Positions 1-8,107 of a stretch of 64,000 bases of DNA are shown here, in pieces. Under the pieces are notes generated by a model. It was given only the letters and a program-made list of their open reading frames with translations. It had not been told where the DNA came from and ran no database searches. The stretch covers positions 434,001 through 498,000 of the forward strand of contig NZ_JAFIQX010000001.1 of assembly GCF_017356035.1 (NCBI RefSeq), read 5' to 3'. The stretch is from Longitalea luteola. GTDB lineage: Bacteria; Bacteroidota; Bacteroidia; Chitinophagales; Chitinophagaceae. A program made the translations under genes and the position numbers. Numbering within the stretch: position 1 is the stretch's first letter; the number at the start of each line of letters is the position of its first letter.

Positions 1-905
1 ACGACGACGAGCCGGAGGAAGAAATGTACGACAGCCGTTTTTTGCAGAAGCCGTCCATCAATTTCAGTGATGTAGGTGGCATGGACGCTGTTAAAAAAGA
101 GATCGAACTAAAGATCATAAAACCGTTGATGCATCCCGAGCTGTACAAAGCCTATGGCAAAAAGATCGGCGGTGGAATTTTATTGTACGGTCCGCCGGGA
201 TGTGGTAAAACCTTTCTCGCCAAAGCAACTGCGGGACAGGTGAATGCAAAGTTCATCAGCGTAGGGCTGAACGATATCCTGGATATGTGGATCGGGAACA
301 GCGAAAAGAACCTGCACGAGATCTTTGAGCTGGCCCGCTACAATACACCCTGTATTCTGTTCATCGACGAAATTGACGCTTTAGGCGCCAGCAGAAGCGA
401 TATGAAACAGTCGGCAGGCCGGCACCTCATCAACCAGTTCCTGCAGGAGCTGGACGGTATTGACACCAGCAACGAAGGCGTATTGATCATCGGCGCAACG
501 AACACGCCCTGGAACCTGGATCCCGCTTTCAGAAGGCCGGGCCGGTTCGACCGCATTGTTTTTGTGCCACCGCCGGATGAAACAACCCGGGAGTCAATTT
601 TAAAACTCAAACTGAAGAATAAACCAACTGATGCCATCGATTATGCGCAGCTCGCCAAAAGAACGGAGCATTATTCAGGCGCCGACATCGATGCCATCAT
701 CGATATTGCCATTGAACTGAAGCTGGAATCCTCATTTACAGACGGGATACCAAAACCCATTGAAACAAAGGATCTGTTGAATGCCGTAAAAAAACATAAG
801 GCCAGTACCCAGGAATGGTTCATGACCGCGAAGAATTTTGCGATGTTCGCCAATGATTCCGGTTTATATGACGACATTCTTTCCTATTTAAAAATAAAAA
901 AGTGA
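1..905 (+). CDS. AAA-family ATPase, 5' end outside the window
   Basis: A single AAA ATPase module of the Cdc48/FtsH-like class, which would use ATP hydrolysis to remodel or unfold proteins. Counting from the first ATG at 24, the GPPGCGKT Walker A motif is at residues 56-63, the Walker B motif (ILFIDE) at 111-116, sensor 1 (GATN) near 158 and the arginine-finger signature RRPGRFDR near 170, followed by the small helical lid domain. The N-terminal DVGG motif is typical of p97-like proteins. The frame is open upstream of ATG 24 and reads an acidic stretch (DDEPEEE), so the real start probably lies left of the window and an N-terminal region is missing here. The stop is one base before the next ATG, which implies an operon with the TPR protein. 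The substrate is unknown. The family assignment is firm; the cellular role is not. Confidence 0.9.
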   Translation, partial: DDEPEEEMYDSRFLQKPSINFSDVGGMDAVKKEIELKIIKPLMHPELYKAYGKKIGGGILLYGPPGCGKTFLAKATAGQVNAKFISVGLNDILDMWIGNSEKNLHEIFELARYNTPCILFIDEIDALGASRSDMKQSAGRHLINQFLQELDGIDTSNEGVLIIGATNTPWNLDPAFRRPGRFDRIVFVPPPDETTRESILKLKLKNKPTDAIDYAQLAKRTEHYSGADIDAIIDIAIELKLESSFTDGIPKPIETKDLLNAVKKHKASTQEWFMTAKNFAMFANDSGLYDDILSYLKIKK

Positions 906-906
906 T

Positions 907-2157
907 ATGACGGAGTATAGTCTATCGAAAGTTGGTATCCTCATTCAACAGAAGAAATACGACGCAGCAGAAAAGATCTTAAGACAGTTACTGGCCCAGG
1001 AACCCACCAATATACATTACCTGGCGCTGCTGGCGGAGTTGAACCTGCAGCAGGACCGGCTGGAGCAGGCGGAAAGTGTTATAGAGGATGCCATCGGGCT
1101 TTCTCCGGATACGGCGCATTTGTATTTTATCAAATCGCGGGTAGATATTCAGAAAGACAAATATGATGATGCGGAAGCAAGCATTCAACAAGCCATAGAA
1201 CTGGATCCTTATACGGCAGATTTTTTTGGCTGGTCAGCCAACATAAAACTTGCGCGTAAGCAATACGAGGAATCATTACGCCTGGCCAATCAGGCTTTGG
1301 AAATTGATCCCGAAAACCTGTTGGCGCTGAATGTAAGAAGCACGGTATTAATTAAGCTTAATAGAAAGGAAGAGTCTTTTCAAACGATAGAAGGCGCCTT
1401 GAGAAATGATCCCAATAATGCCTATACGCATGCCAATTATGGCTGGGCTTTGCTCGAGAAAGGTGATCATAAAAAAGCGTTGAAGCATTTCAAGGAAGCG
1501 TTGAAGAACTATCCTAATTTCGATTATGCGCAAAAGGGAATGATCGAAGCGCTGAAGGCTAGTAACCCGGTATACCGCTTATTCCTGAAATACGCCTTCT
1601 GGATCGGTAATTTATCTGCCAAATACCAATGGTTTGTAATCCTGGGGTTATATCTCAGCACGCGTGCCCTCAATGCGCTTGCTAATGCCAATCCGGCCCT
1701 GGAGCCATTTCTTTTCCCATTGATCATCCTGCTGGTGCTGCTTGCTTTTTCAACCTGGGTCATTAAACCACTGAGCAATCTCTTTCTGCGATTTAACCCT
1801 TATGGGAAATTCCTGCTCGACAGAAAAGAGAAGATCAGTTCAAATTTTGTAGGTGTAAGCCTGCTTGTTTTTATAACCGGCCTGTCAATGTATTTTTTCC
1901 GGTCTGATGAGCTATATCTTTTTGTGGCGGCATACGGGCTGATCATGATGGTTCCGCTCAGCGTAATGTTCGTTCCATCAAAATACAATTCATTATTCAT
2001 TTATACGATTGCCATGGCTGCCGTTGGTGTGGCGGCACTGGCAACTGCATATGCCCGGAATCCGGTATTTGAAACGTTGGCTTACATATTCTTCTTCGGA
2101 TTTATTGCTTTCCAATGGCTGGCCAATTTTGTTATGATCAGGAGCAGCAACAGGTGA
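907..2157 (+). CDS. TPR-repeat membrane protein
   Basis: A 416-residue protein with about six tetratricopeptide repeats over residues 1-215 (repeated A-E-x-x-L and Y-x-x-A patterns, with P-N or D-P between helices) and a C-terminal membrane region of roughly six hydrophobic segments from about 235 to 412. TPRs are protein-binding scaffolds, so this protein likely anchors a complex at the inner membrane with the repeats in the cytoplasm. It starts one base after the stop of the AAA ATPase, so the two are probably co-transcribed and translationally coupled and may act together, with the TPR domain as substrate adaptor or docking site. No enzyme motif is visible. The start is set by the operon spacing. 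Function is otherwise unknown. Confidence 0.85.
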   Translation: MTEYSLSKVGILIQQKKYDAAEKILRQLLAQEPTNIHYLALLAELNLQQDRLEQAESVIEDAIGLSPDTAHLYFIKSRVDIQKDKYDDAEASIQQAIELDPYTADFFGWSANIKLARKQYEESLRLANQALEIDPENLLALNVRSTVLIKLNRKEESFQTIEGALRNDPNNAYTHANYGWALLEKGDHKKALKHFKEALKNYPNFDYAQKGMIEALKASNPVYRLFLKYAFWIGNLSAKYQWFVILGLYLSTRALNALANANPALEPFLFPLIILLVLLAFSTWVIKPLSNLFLRFNPYGKFLLDRKEKISSNFVGVSLLVFITGLSMYFFRSDELYLFVAAYGLIMMVPLSVMFVPSKYNSLFIYTIAMAAVGVAALATAYARNPVFETLAYIFFFGFIAFQWLANFVMIRSSNR

Positions 2158-2225
2158 GGTGTTTTGCAGGTACCGAACTATCGCCCGCCTGCATTGTTAT
2201 TGACACATCAATTAAAAGTTCATGA

Positions 2226-2378
2226 GTTATATCCTGCGTCATTGGAGCGCGTAATGAACAACAGTTATTGGAGAACCTGGATGTTACTGGCTGGCGGTTG
2301 AACCCCGAGCATTTGGCGAAGCTGGACGCTGTGAGCGAGCAGATCCCCATTTATCCGCATTGGGTAGGAAAGCGGTAA
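2226..2378 (+). pseudogene. C-terminal remnant of an aldo/keto reductase
   Basis: One frame reads VISCVIGARNEQQLLENLDV, then a segment with NPEHLAKLDAVSE and the ending PIYPHWVGKR before TAA. This matches the C-terminal NADPH-binding and tail region of aldo/keto reductases (the GARNxxQLxxN motif and the LDxVSE helix). There is no start codon, and an in-frame TGA sits just before the segment at 2223-2225. Upstream bases down to about 2160 suggest further decayed sequence in shifted frames. The rest of the roughly 320-residue protein is absent, so this is a degraded fragment left in the gap between the TPR gene and the DUF1080 gene. Confidence 0.65.
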
Positions 2379-2380
2379 AA

Positions 2381-2414
2381 CCAGTTGCCGGTTACCAGTT
2401 ACCGGTTGCCAGGC
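2381..2414. repeat. short degenerate direct repeat (CCAGTTGCCGGTTA type)
   Basis: Two to three imperfect copies of a unit close to CCAGTTGCCGGTTA follow the aldo/keto reductase remnant. Related sequence occurs at about 33295-33330 in the same sense and at 14207-14261, 29729-29810 and 31422-31483 in the other or in both orientations. Confidence 0.6.
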
Positions 2415-2536
2415 TAAAAAGTTCAGGACAATCCGACAATTGTCGGGCAACTTAAAATGTATGGCCTGGAAACCGGCGTCCGGGAACCGGTAACAATTTT
2501 GTTTGCTAAACTCTTACCTTCACGCAAACGATAAGC

Positions 2537-3175
2537 ATGCGAAGAGTATCATACCTGTTAACTATCGCCGGCTGTTTACTGGCCGGGGCAGCTGTTGCGC
2601 AAAAAGGGTCAAAGAAATGGATCTCCCTGTTCGACGGAAAATCGCTTACCGGCTGGAAAGTGGGGGAGAATGCGGCTACATTCTCAGTGGATAGCGGAAG
2701 GATCGTCGCCCATGGAAATGTGGCGCACCTCTTTTACGACGGGCCTGTGCAGGACCACAACTTTAAGAACTTTCATTTCAGGGCCGACGTAATGACCACG
2801 CCCGGCTCCAACTCAGGCATCTATTTTCATACTGCTTACCAGGAAGGCGGCTGGCCGAAAAAAGGCTATGAAGTACAGGTGAATAATTCGCATACTGACT
2901 GGCGCCGCACCGGTAGCTTATATGCTGTTGATGACGTAAAAGACGTATTGGTAAAAGACAACGTATGGTTTACCGAGGAGATCATTGTGCAGGATAAGAA
3001 AGTGACCGTTAAAGTAAATGGTAAAACAGTAGTAGAATATACTGAGCCCGAAAATGCACAGCGCCCTGCTGATATGAACGGACGTTTTTTATCTAGCGGA
3101 ACCTTTGCATTGCAGGGCCATGACCCTGATAGCAAAGTGTATTATAAGAATATTCAGGTGAGCATTTTACCTTAA
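2537..3175 (+). CDS. secreted DUF1080 (3-keto-disaccharide hydrolase-like) protein
   Basis: A 212-residue protein with an N-terminal signal peptide of about 21 residues ending AVAQ, so it is exported. The mature part is one concanavalin-like DUF1080 domain: WISLFDGKSLTGWK near the start, a central NSGIYFHT motif, GYEVQVNN, the TGSLY motif and a final FALQGHDP element that closes the sandwich. DUF1080 proteins are now mostly annotated as 3-keto-disaccharide or 3-ketoglucoside hydrolases or as glycan-binding modules; which applies here cannot be read from the sequence. The ATG at 2537 is chosen because it begins the signal peptide. It stands alone, with a remnant upstream and a convergent gene downstream. 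Confidence 0.88.
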   Translation: MRRVSYLLTIAGCLLAGAAVAQKGSKKWISLFDGKSLTGWKVGENAATFSVDSGRIVAHGNVAHLFYDGPVQDHNFKNFHFRADVMTTPGSNSGIYFHTAYQEGGWPKKGYEVQVNNSHTDWRRTGSLYAVDDVKDVLVKDNVWFTEEIIVQDKKVTVKVNGKTVVEYTEPENAQRPADMNGRFLSSGTFALQGHDPDSKVYYKNIQVSILP

Positions 3176-3195
3176 TACTTTGCGCTGACGCAGAA

Positions 3196-3215
3196 CCTGC
3201 CTGCCGGCAGGCAGG
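3196..3215. repeat. 20-bp perfect GC-rich palindrome
   Basis: CCTGCCTGCC is followed directly by its reverse complement. It lies 20 bp after the stop of the DUF1080 gene and before AAATCTC-type repeats, between two convergent genes. The same palindrome, extended to 22 bp, lies in the convergent gap at 49895-49916. A strong cruciform or RNA hairpin is expected; a bidirectional terminator role is inferred. Confidence 0.75.
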
Positions 3216-3312
3216 CGCAAAATGCTGAGCGCGAATGCAGAAAGCAAAGAAATTTCTGATTTAAGGTCTCATGAATTGTGCAGTTTGAACATTCTTATAA
3301 ATTATCGGTATC

Positions 3313-3383
3313 CCAAAATCAGGAAATCTCAAAATCTCAAAATCTCGAAATCAGGAAATCTCAAAATCAGAAATCAGGAAATC
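3313..3383. repeat. tandem AAATCTC / AAATCAGG repeats
   Basis: About seven imperfect 8-10 bp copies of AATCTCAA and AATCAGGA run head to tail. The last copies form the 3' end of the convergent gene at 3374, supplying its stop codon. Similar AAATCCC or GATTTCG arrays occur at 18883-18957 and 49765-49938. Confidence 0.75.
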
Positions 3384-4012
3384 GGCACATTGGTTTCTCC
3401 CTTCAGCGGCGCAGGGGGCGTAAGTGCCCTTAATTTACTGCTCAATTCTTCACCAATGCCTTCCTGGTGATCTTCAATAAAGTCGATTAACCGCGGGTCT
3501 TTGTTCATGGCCAGGTAGCAGGCAAAGTTATCGGTGATGATGTCGTTGCTGTTCTCGCTGAGGAGCCGGTTGATGAATTGGTGGTTATCTTCTATGTTCA
3601 GGTGGGAAGCTATGTATTTATCAATTTTCAGAATGAGGTCGAGGAAAAAATCGACGGTAGCGCCATAGATATTCTGAAAACGGAAATCATATTTGGTAGG
3701 ACCATAAATGTATTCGTTGCGTCCGGTCTTGTTTGTTTTGATCCATTTTTTTAATTTTTTGGAACCCACATAAGGCAATATTTCCAGGCCTACACTGCTG
3801 CCTGCCATATTGCTTCTGGAGCTCCAGAAATTGATCTCCACAAAAAGGTCTTTCGATTCGATCTTTACTTTAGGCCGGCTCCTGGTATACTTATATCCCT
3901 TCTGCTGATAATAGAATCCGATGGCCTGACAAAAGGCATCGAATATTTCAGCAGGCGGTGTAGAATCGCTTTGATTGGTCAGGATGCTATCTTCTGTCCA
4001 GAATGTTGTCAT
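3374..4012 (-). CDS. hypothetical protein with repeat-derived C-terminal tail
   Basis: A 212-residue soluble protein that I do not recognise. It has no signal peptide or membrane segment. The middle contains alternating charged and aromatic strands (VKIESKDLFVEINFWSSRSN and GLEILPYV) and helical stretches toward the C-terminus, so a small alpha/beta fold is plausible, resembling the Bacteroidota DUF4304-like proteins only loosely. The end is odd: after residue about 193 it reads LTPPAPLKGET and then closes inside the AAATCAGG repeat array. This looks like coding sequence extended into intergenic repeat DNA, so the functional domain probably ends near residue 190. The ATG at 4012 is the first in frame. 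Convergent with the DUF1080 gene. Confidence 0.7.
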   Translation of the reverse strand: MTTFWTEDSILTNQSDSTPPAEIFDAFCQAIGFYYQQKGYKYTRSRPKVKIESKDLFVEINFWSSRSNMAGSSVGLEILPYVGSKKLKKWIKTNKTGRNEYIYGPTKYDFRFQNIYGATVDFFLDLILKIDKYIASHLNIEDNHQFINRLLSENSNDIITDNFACYLAMNKDPRLIDFIEDHQEGIGEELSSKLRALTPPAPLKGETNVPIS

Positions 4013-4211
4013 AAAACTTGCCGAAAACCGGATGAATTTGTCAGTAATTTACCAATAATTATCACTTCAATTGTATCAATAACGATTTTACTGGGCGTCT
4101 TGTTGAGCGGAAAATACAATTGAATGATGATTAAGCAGATACAAATTAAAGAAGTAATACGATATTGATTTGGATCATTGGTTTTAGTGGCGCCTGCCAA
4201 AAATTTATATT

Positions 4212-4352
4212 ATGATGACGGTCATTGTTTTGGCGCTTTTTCCGCTGTACATTTATATCAGATTAACCAATGGGCGATCAGTTAAGCAGGAACTTAGTAA
4301 AACTGTTTCGTATTGTTTGAAAAGAGGCAAGAACGGAGGCAGAAAAACTAAC
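4212..4352 (+). CDS. candidate small single-pass membrane protein
   Basis: A 46-codon ORF (MMTVIVLALFPLYIYIRL then a basic end KKRQERRQKN). It has one hydrophobic helix followed by a strongly positive tail, the layout of small membrane proteins, including type I toxin-like peptides. Its support comes mainly from the orphan intrinsic terminator 117 bp downstream at 4469-4494, which needs a plus-strand transcript that no other gene explains. There is no obvious ribosome binding site and no homologue that I can name. It may be only part of a non-coding RNA. Confidence 0.25.
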
Positions 4353-4468
4353 TGTCCGGAAAAACAGAAAATTATTCTGTTATCTTAACTCGAAGACCCG
4401 AATTGGTTAAGCAAACGCTGATAGCATAACGGTTAGAAGTAACTTCAAGCTACCAACGTTAGACGGGG

Positions 4469-4494
4469 GCGGTCCGAAAGGACCGCTCTTTTTT
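4469..4494 (+). terminator. intrinsic terminator of an unassigned plus-strand transcript
   Basis: GCGGTCC, a GAAA tetraloop and GGACCGC give a perfect 7-bp stem, followed by TCTTTTTT. No recognised plus-strand gene precedes it after 3175. On the minus strand it would lie downstream of treS, but the A-rich side upstream is short, so the plus-strand reading is preferred. Confidence 0.8.
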
Positions 4495-4550
4495 ATTGGA
4501 TAATTAGCAAATGTGCTAATTAAAATTCCATTAGCACATTTGCTGTATGA

Positions 4551-4793
4551 TCCCGTTGATTATCGGAATGGTATTTCATCATCACATTATCACATCATCA
4601 AATCATCACATTAGCTTGATTATCGAAACTGTATTTCATTAGCACATCAGCTAATTAGCACATTAGCAAATTATCAGTCCCGTTGATTATCGGAACTGTA
4701 TTCCATCATCACATTATCACATCATCAAATCATCACATTAGCTTGATTATCGGAACTGTATTCCATCATCACATCATCACATTATCACATTAT
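4551..4793. repeat. tandem repeat block downstream of treS (60/67-bp units)
   Basis: TTGATTATCG recurs at 4556, 4616, 4683 and 4743 (spacings 60, 67 and 60), each followed by runs of CATCATCAC, CACATTATC or TTAGCACA words. Pairs of units form a 127-bp duplication beginning TCCCGTTGAT at 4551 and 4678. The last bases overlap the 3' end of treS. Confidence 0.85.
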
Positions 4794-7700
4794 TTCACGA
4801 TCGCCTTAATCGTCCGCATGGGCACTATCATTGAAGTGGCCCCATTGTTCAATGCATGGTTCAGATCCAGCAGCGATTTCTCGAGCAGGAATGTTTGTAT
4901 CAATACCCTGAAATCGGTTCTGTCGTCAGGCACAAACTGGTTGCCGTCAACCGTATCGAGATAGGCCTTCATAAAAAATCCGCCCATATAATGCGCCCAT
5001 AAACGAATAAAGGGAATATACTTCGGCATATTTTCTTTTAGAATATGATGGTTCTGTTGAAATCCATCATACACCGAATTGTGAAATGAGCGCAGCATGG
5101 TAGCCACATCATGCAGGGGTGATCTTTTTAACCGCCGTTCGCTGTAAGGACGAAGCGGATCGCCGCCGTATCCTTTTATGGAAATATCTTTCCCGGTGAG
5201 CAATACCTGGCTCAACGTGTAATTCCCATGTATGCGGATCTTCAGCACATCCAGTTTCTTGGTGTATATTTTTTTGAAGACGTTCAGCACATCATCACGG
5301 TGTTTCAGCAATTCTTCTGCCTCAGGACGTAACTGGGAAGGCACTTTATCGATATTTCTTTTCAGGTTCTGAAATACTTCCCGCACCAGCGATACCATGG
5401 CCGAGAACAGCGACCGCTGATAGTGTAAGCTGAATTCTTCCGGTTTGAAATCTTTCAGTGAAACACCCGACGCCAGGGCCTTGTGCATTTCTCCGGTGCG
5501 AATACCGATCAGCCGTGCCTGATCTGCAGCACGGCTGCCCAGCAGATCTTTCAGGTCATTGGGCAATTGGTCAAAGGCAACAGGTTCAGTAAGGCTTCCC
5601 TGCTGTTCCCACGTGGGCAGGTTTTCCTGGTTCATGGCCAGGATCCTTTCGATATAATTGTAAACACGTTCCAGCATATAGGTGTAGCCATTGCCGTGGT
5701 TCTCTTCCATACGCTGGGCCATACCCATGGTGATCATGCCTTTTTCCGTGCTCCACTCAATAGCTCCATGAAAGGTAGGCACGTACGGGAATTTGGCCTG
5801 CTCACTCAGGAAATGGGTGATCTCCGCATCGGGATTTATATAATAATCCACCCGCCGGTACATGGTCAAAAAGAAATTGTTATCGTAGTTGATGGCGGTT
5901 TGATACCGGTTCCCTTCGTGTATTTTTGATCTTATATCATCGTGCTGGGCATTATAGGTGCTTATAGCGCCGTTGTTGAAGAAGCGCAATTTGTTATTAT
6001 CCTTGCTCGCAAAAGTTTCGTTACGGGCTATATGCTGAAAAAGCCAGTGCTGGAAGGTGGTCACAAAAAGGGCATCCACGAGAACCCCTTGCTGATCGCC
6101 GATATGCAAATGGGCAATGATGGATTGCGGAAAACTGTTCTCCAGCTTTTTGGCTACGGCATCCTGTACAAAGGTCACTATAAGCTGGTATAACTCCGGT
6201 AAACCACTTTCATAGGTAACTTCCATCAGCAGCAATAAAGCATCGTTCGATTCAACAGGTATGGCAACATAATTTATGATCTCAACATTGTACAACGACC
6301 GGGCGCGGCCGGTGAACCACCTGGATTGTTTCAGGTACGCCGGCAAGATGGCATTCTCCAGTTCTGCGCAGGTTGATTTACTAACCAGGTCCTGCAGCTT
6401 TTGTACCTCCAGCAGCGGGATCGCTTTTTGGTCATCTATTTCAGGGTGCGCTTTTTCAAGCGAGAACCACAGCCAGGTGTGCGGACCGAGCGTAAAAAAG
6501 TAGGTCTCTGCTTTACCAACGGCCGGAAATTTGTTGCGGCTCATCAGTTCTATAAGGGCAAATCCTTTATAACCTTCCAGGGGAACTTCCGCTACCTGCG
6601 CAAACTTCGACAGGTTCACCACAATGAGCAATGTTTCATTGTCATACTTCCGCAGGAAGGCGAGTACCTTGGGGTTATCTACATTCAGGAAAGTAAGATC
6701 GCCGCGGCCAAACGCTTTATGTTTCTTCCGCATGTTGATCATGCGTTTCATGAACCAGAACAGGGAAGATGTATTGCGTCGCTGCATTTCGACATTTACC
6801 GACTCGTAATGATATTCCGGGTCGAGGATCAATGGCAGATACAGCTGATGGGGATTGGAATTGGAAAATCCGGCATTGCGGTCGGGCGACCATTGCATGG
6901 GGGTGCGTACCCCGTCGCGATCGCCTAAATAAAAATTATCGCCCATGCCGATCTCATCGCCGTAATAGATCACGGGTGTTCCGGGCAGCGAGAACAGCAG
7001 GGAGTTCAGCAATTCGATCTTTTCGCGGTTATTTTCCATCAGGGGCGCCAGGCGGTGGCGAATACCCAGGTTAATACGCGCTTTGGGATCTTTTGCGTAC
7101 ACTTTATACATATAATCCCGCTCTTCATCGGTCACCATTTCCAGCGTAAGCTCATCGTGGTTACGCAGGAAAATGGCCCACTGGCAGGTGGGCGGAATGG
7201 CGGGTGTTTGATCGAATATATCTGTGATAGGGTAACGGTCTTCCATTTGCAGTGCCATGAACATGCGCGGCATTACGGGGAAGTGATAGTTCATGTGACA
7301 TTCATCGCCTTCGCCGAAATAAGAAGCCGAATCTTCCGGCCACATATTGGCTTCCGCCAGCAACACGGTGCCCGGGTATTTGGCATCTACATGTGCCCGT
7401 AACCGTTTCAGGAAAGCATGGGTTTCCGGCAGGTTCTCTCCATTGGTGCCTTCCCGTTCGAAGAGGTAAGGCACGGCATCGAGCCGGAAACCATCCACCC
7501 CCATATCACACCAGTAATCTATGATGTTGAAGACCTCCTGCTGAACCAGCGGGTTGTCGTAATTAAGATCGGGCTGATGATGGAAAAAGCGGTGCCAGTA
7601 ATATTGTTGGGCAACAGGGTCCCAGGTCCAGTTAGACGCTTCAAAGTCCTGGAAGATGATGCGCACATCCTTGTATTGGGTAGGGTTGTCGGTCCATACA

Positions 7701-8107
7701 TAGAAATCCCTTTCCGGTGATCCCTTGGGAGCGGTGCGTGCCCGTTGAAACCAGGGATGCTGGTCAGATGTGTGGTTAATGACCAGCTCGGTAATAATTT
7801 TCAGGTTCCGCTGATGGGCTTCATCGAGCAGGGTCTTTAACTGGGCAATGTTGCCGTACGAAGGGTTGATGCTGTAATAATCGGCGATGTCGTAACCGTC
7901 GTCGCGCAGCGGTGAAGGGTAAAATGGCAGCAGCCAGATGACATTCACGCCCAGCTCCTGCAGGTAATCGAGCTTTTGCAACAGCCCGCCAAAATCACCA
8001 ATGCCATCGCCATTGCTGTCACAAAATGCTTTAATGTGTAATTCATATATAATAGCATCTTTATACCAGTGCAATTTATCGTTCAATACAGGTGTAGTGG
8101 ATTTCAT
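4790..8107 (-). CDS. treS: trehalose synthase fused to a maltokinase-like domain
   Basis: An 1105-residue fusion. Residues about 1-560 are a GH13 trehalose synthase that interconverts maltose and trehalose in the cytoplasm: nucleophile D210 in GFRLDAVPY, acid/base E252 in LLAEANMW, transition-state D318 in RNHDEL, and a C-terminal beta domain to about 560. Residues about 600-1105 match the maltokinase (Mak/Pep2) fold, beginning YLKQSRWFTGRAR. Maltokinase would make maltose-1-phosphate for GlgE, but the active-site motifs are altered: the usual HGD is HGN (N962), and the IDFEGEP motif reads IKGYGGDP, so the Asp and Glu align with G979 and G981. The TreS half looks intact; the kinase half looks catalytically dead and may only be structural. 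No glgE is present here. Start at 8107 precedes the conserved WYKDAIIYE element. Single-gene unit. Confidence 0.93.
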   Translation of the reverse strand: MKSTTPVLNDKLHWYKDAIIYELHIKAFCDSNGDGIGDFGGLLQKLDYLQELGVNVIWLLPFYPSPLRDDGYDIADYYSINPSYGNIAQLKTLLDEAHQRNLKIITELVINHTSDQHPWFQRARTAPKGSPERDFYVWTDNPTQYKDVRIIFQDFEASNWTWDPVAQQYYWHRFFHHQPDLNYDNPLVQQEVFNIIDYWCDMGVDGFRLDAVPYLFEREGTNGENLPETHAFLKRLRAHVDAKYPGTVLLAEANMWPEDSASYFGEGDECHMNYHFPVMPRMFMALQMEDRYPITDIFDQTPAIPPTCQWAIFLRNHDELTLEMVTDEERDYMYKVYAKDPKARINLGIRHRLAPLMENNREKIELLNSLLFSLPGTPVIYYGDEIGMGDNFYLGDRDGVRTPMQWSPDRNAGFSNSNPHQLYLPLILDPEYHYESVNVEMQRRNTSSLFWFMKRMINMRKKHKAFGRGDLTFLNVDNPKVLAFLRKYDNETLLIVVNLSKFAQVAEVPLEGYKGFALIELMSRNKFPAVGKAETYFFTLGPHTWLWFSLEKAHPEIDDQKAIPLLEVQKLQDLVSKSTCAELENAILPAYLKQSRWFTGRARSLYNVEIINYVAIPVESNDALLLLMEVTYESGLPELYQLIVTFVQDAVAKKLENSFPQSIIAHLHIGDQQGVLVDALFVTTFQHWLFQHIARNETFASKDNNKLRFFNNGAISTYNAQHDDIRSKIHEGNRYQTAINYDNNFFLTMYRRVDYYINPDAEITHFLSEQAKFPYVPTFHGAIEWSTEKGMITMGMAQRMEENHGNGYTYMLERVYNYIERILAMNQENLPTWEQQGSLTEPVAFDQLPNDLKDLLGSRAADQARLIGIRTGEMHKALASGVSLKDFKPEEFSLHYQRSLFSAMVSLVREVFQNLKRNIDKVPSQLRPEAEELLKHRDDVLNVFKKIYTKKLDVLKIRIHGNYTLSQVLLTGKDISIKGYGGDPLRPYSERRLKRSPLHDVATMLRSFHNSVYDGFQQNHHILKENMPKYIPFIRLWAHYMGGFFMKAYLDTVDGNQFVPDDRTDFRVLIQTFLLEKSLLDLNHALNNGATSMIVPMRTIKAIVK

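Larger units (their letters stand above)
4013..4789. other. gene-poor gap with candidate small transcript and repeats
   Basis: 777 bp between the hypothetical protein and treS, both on the minus strand. It holds a possible 46-codon plus-strand ORF at 4212-4352, a strong plus-strand terminator at 4469-4494 preceded by a small paired element (TAACG at 4427-4431 with CGTTA at 4457-4461), and a repeat array from 4551. No tRNA or known RNA fold was recognised. Confidence 0.6.

Noticed and set aside
3374-4012. Secreted or toxin-type role for the hypothetical protein
   Set aside because: No signal peptide, membrane segment or immunity neighbour is present; no function is assigned.
4009-4200. 63-codon minus-strand ORF overlapping the hypothetical protein by ATGA
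   Set aside because: Rich in Ile with no motif, and the overlap is the only support; not enough to call a gene.
4551-4793. Possible CRISPR-like array because of regular spacing
   Set aside because: The intervals are themselves made of the same CATCATCAC words; there are no unique spacers and no cas genes.
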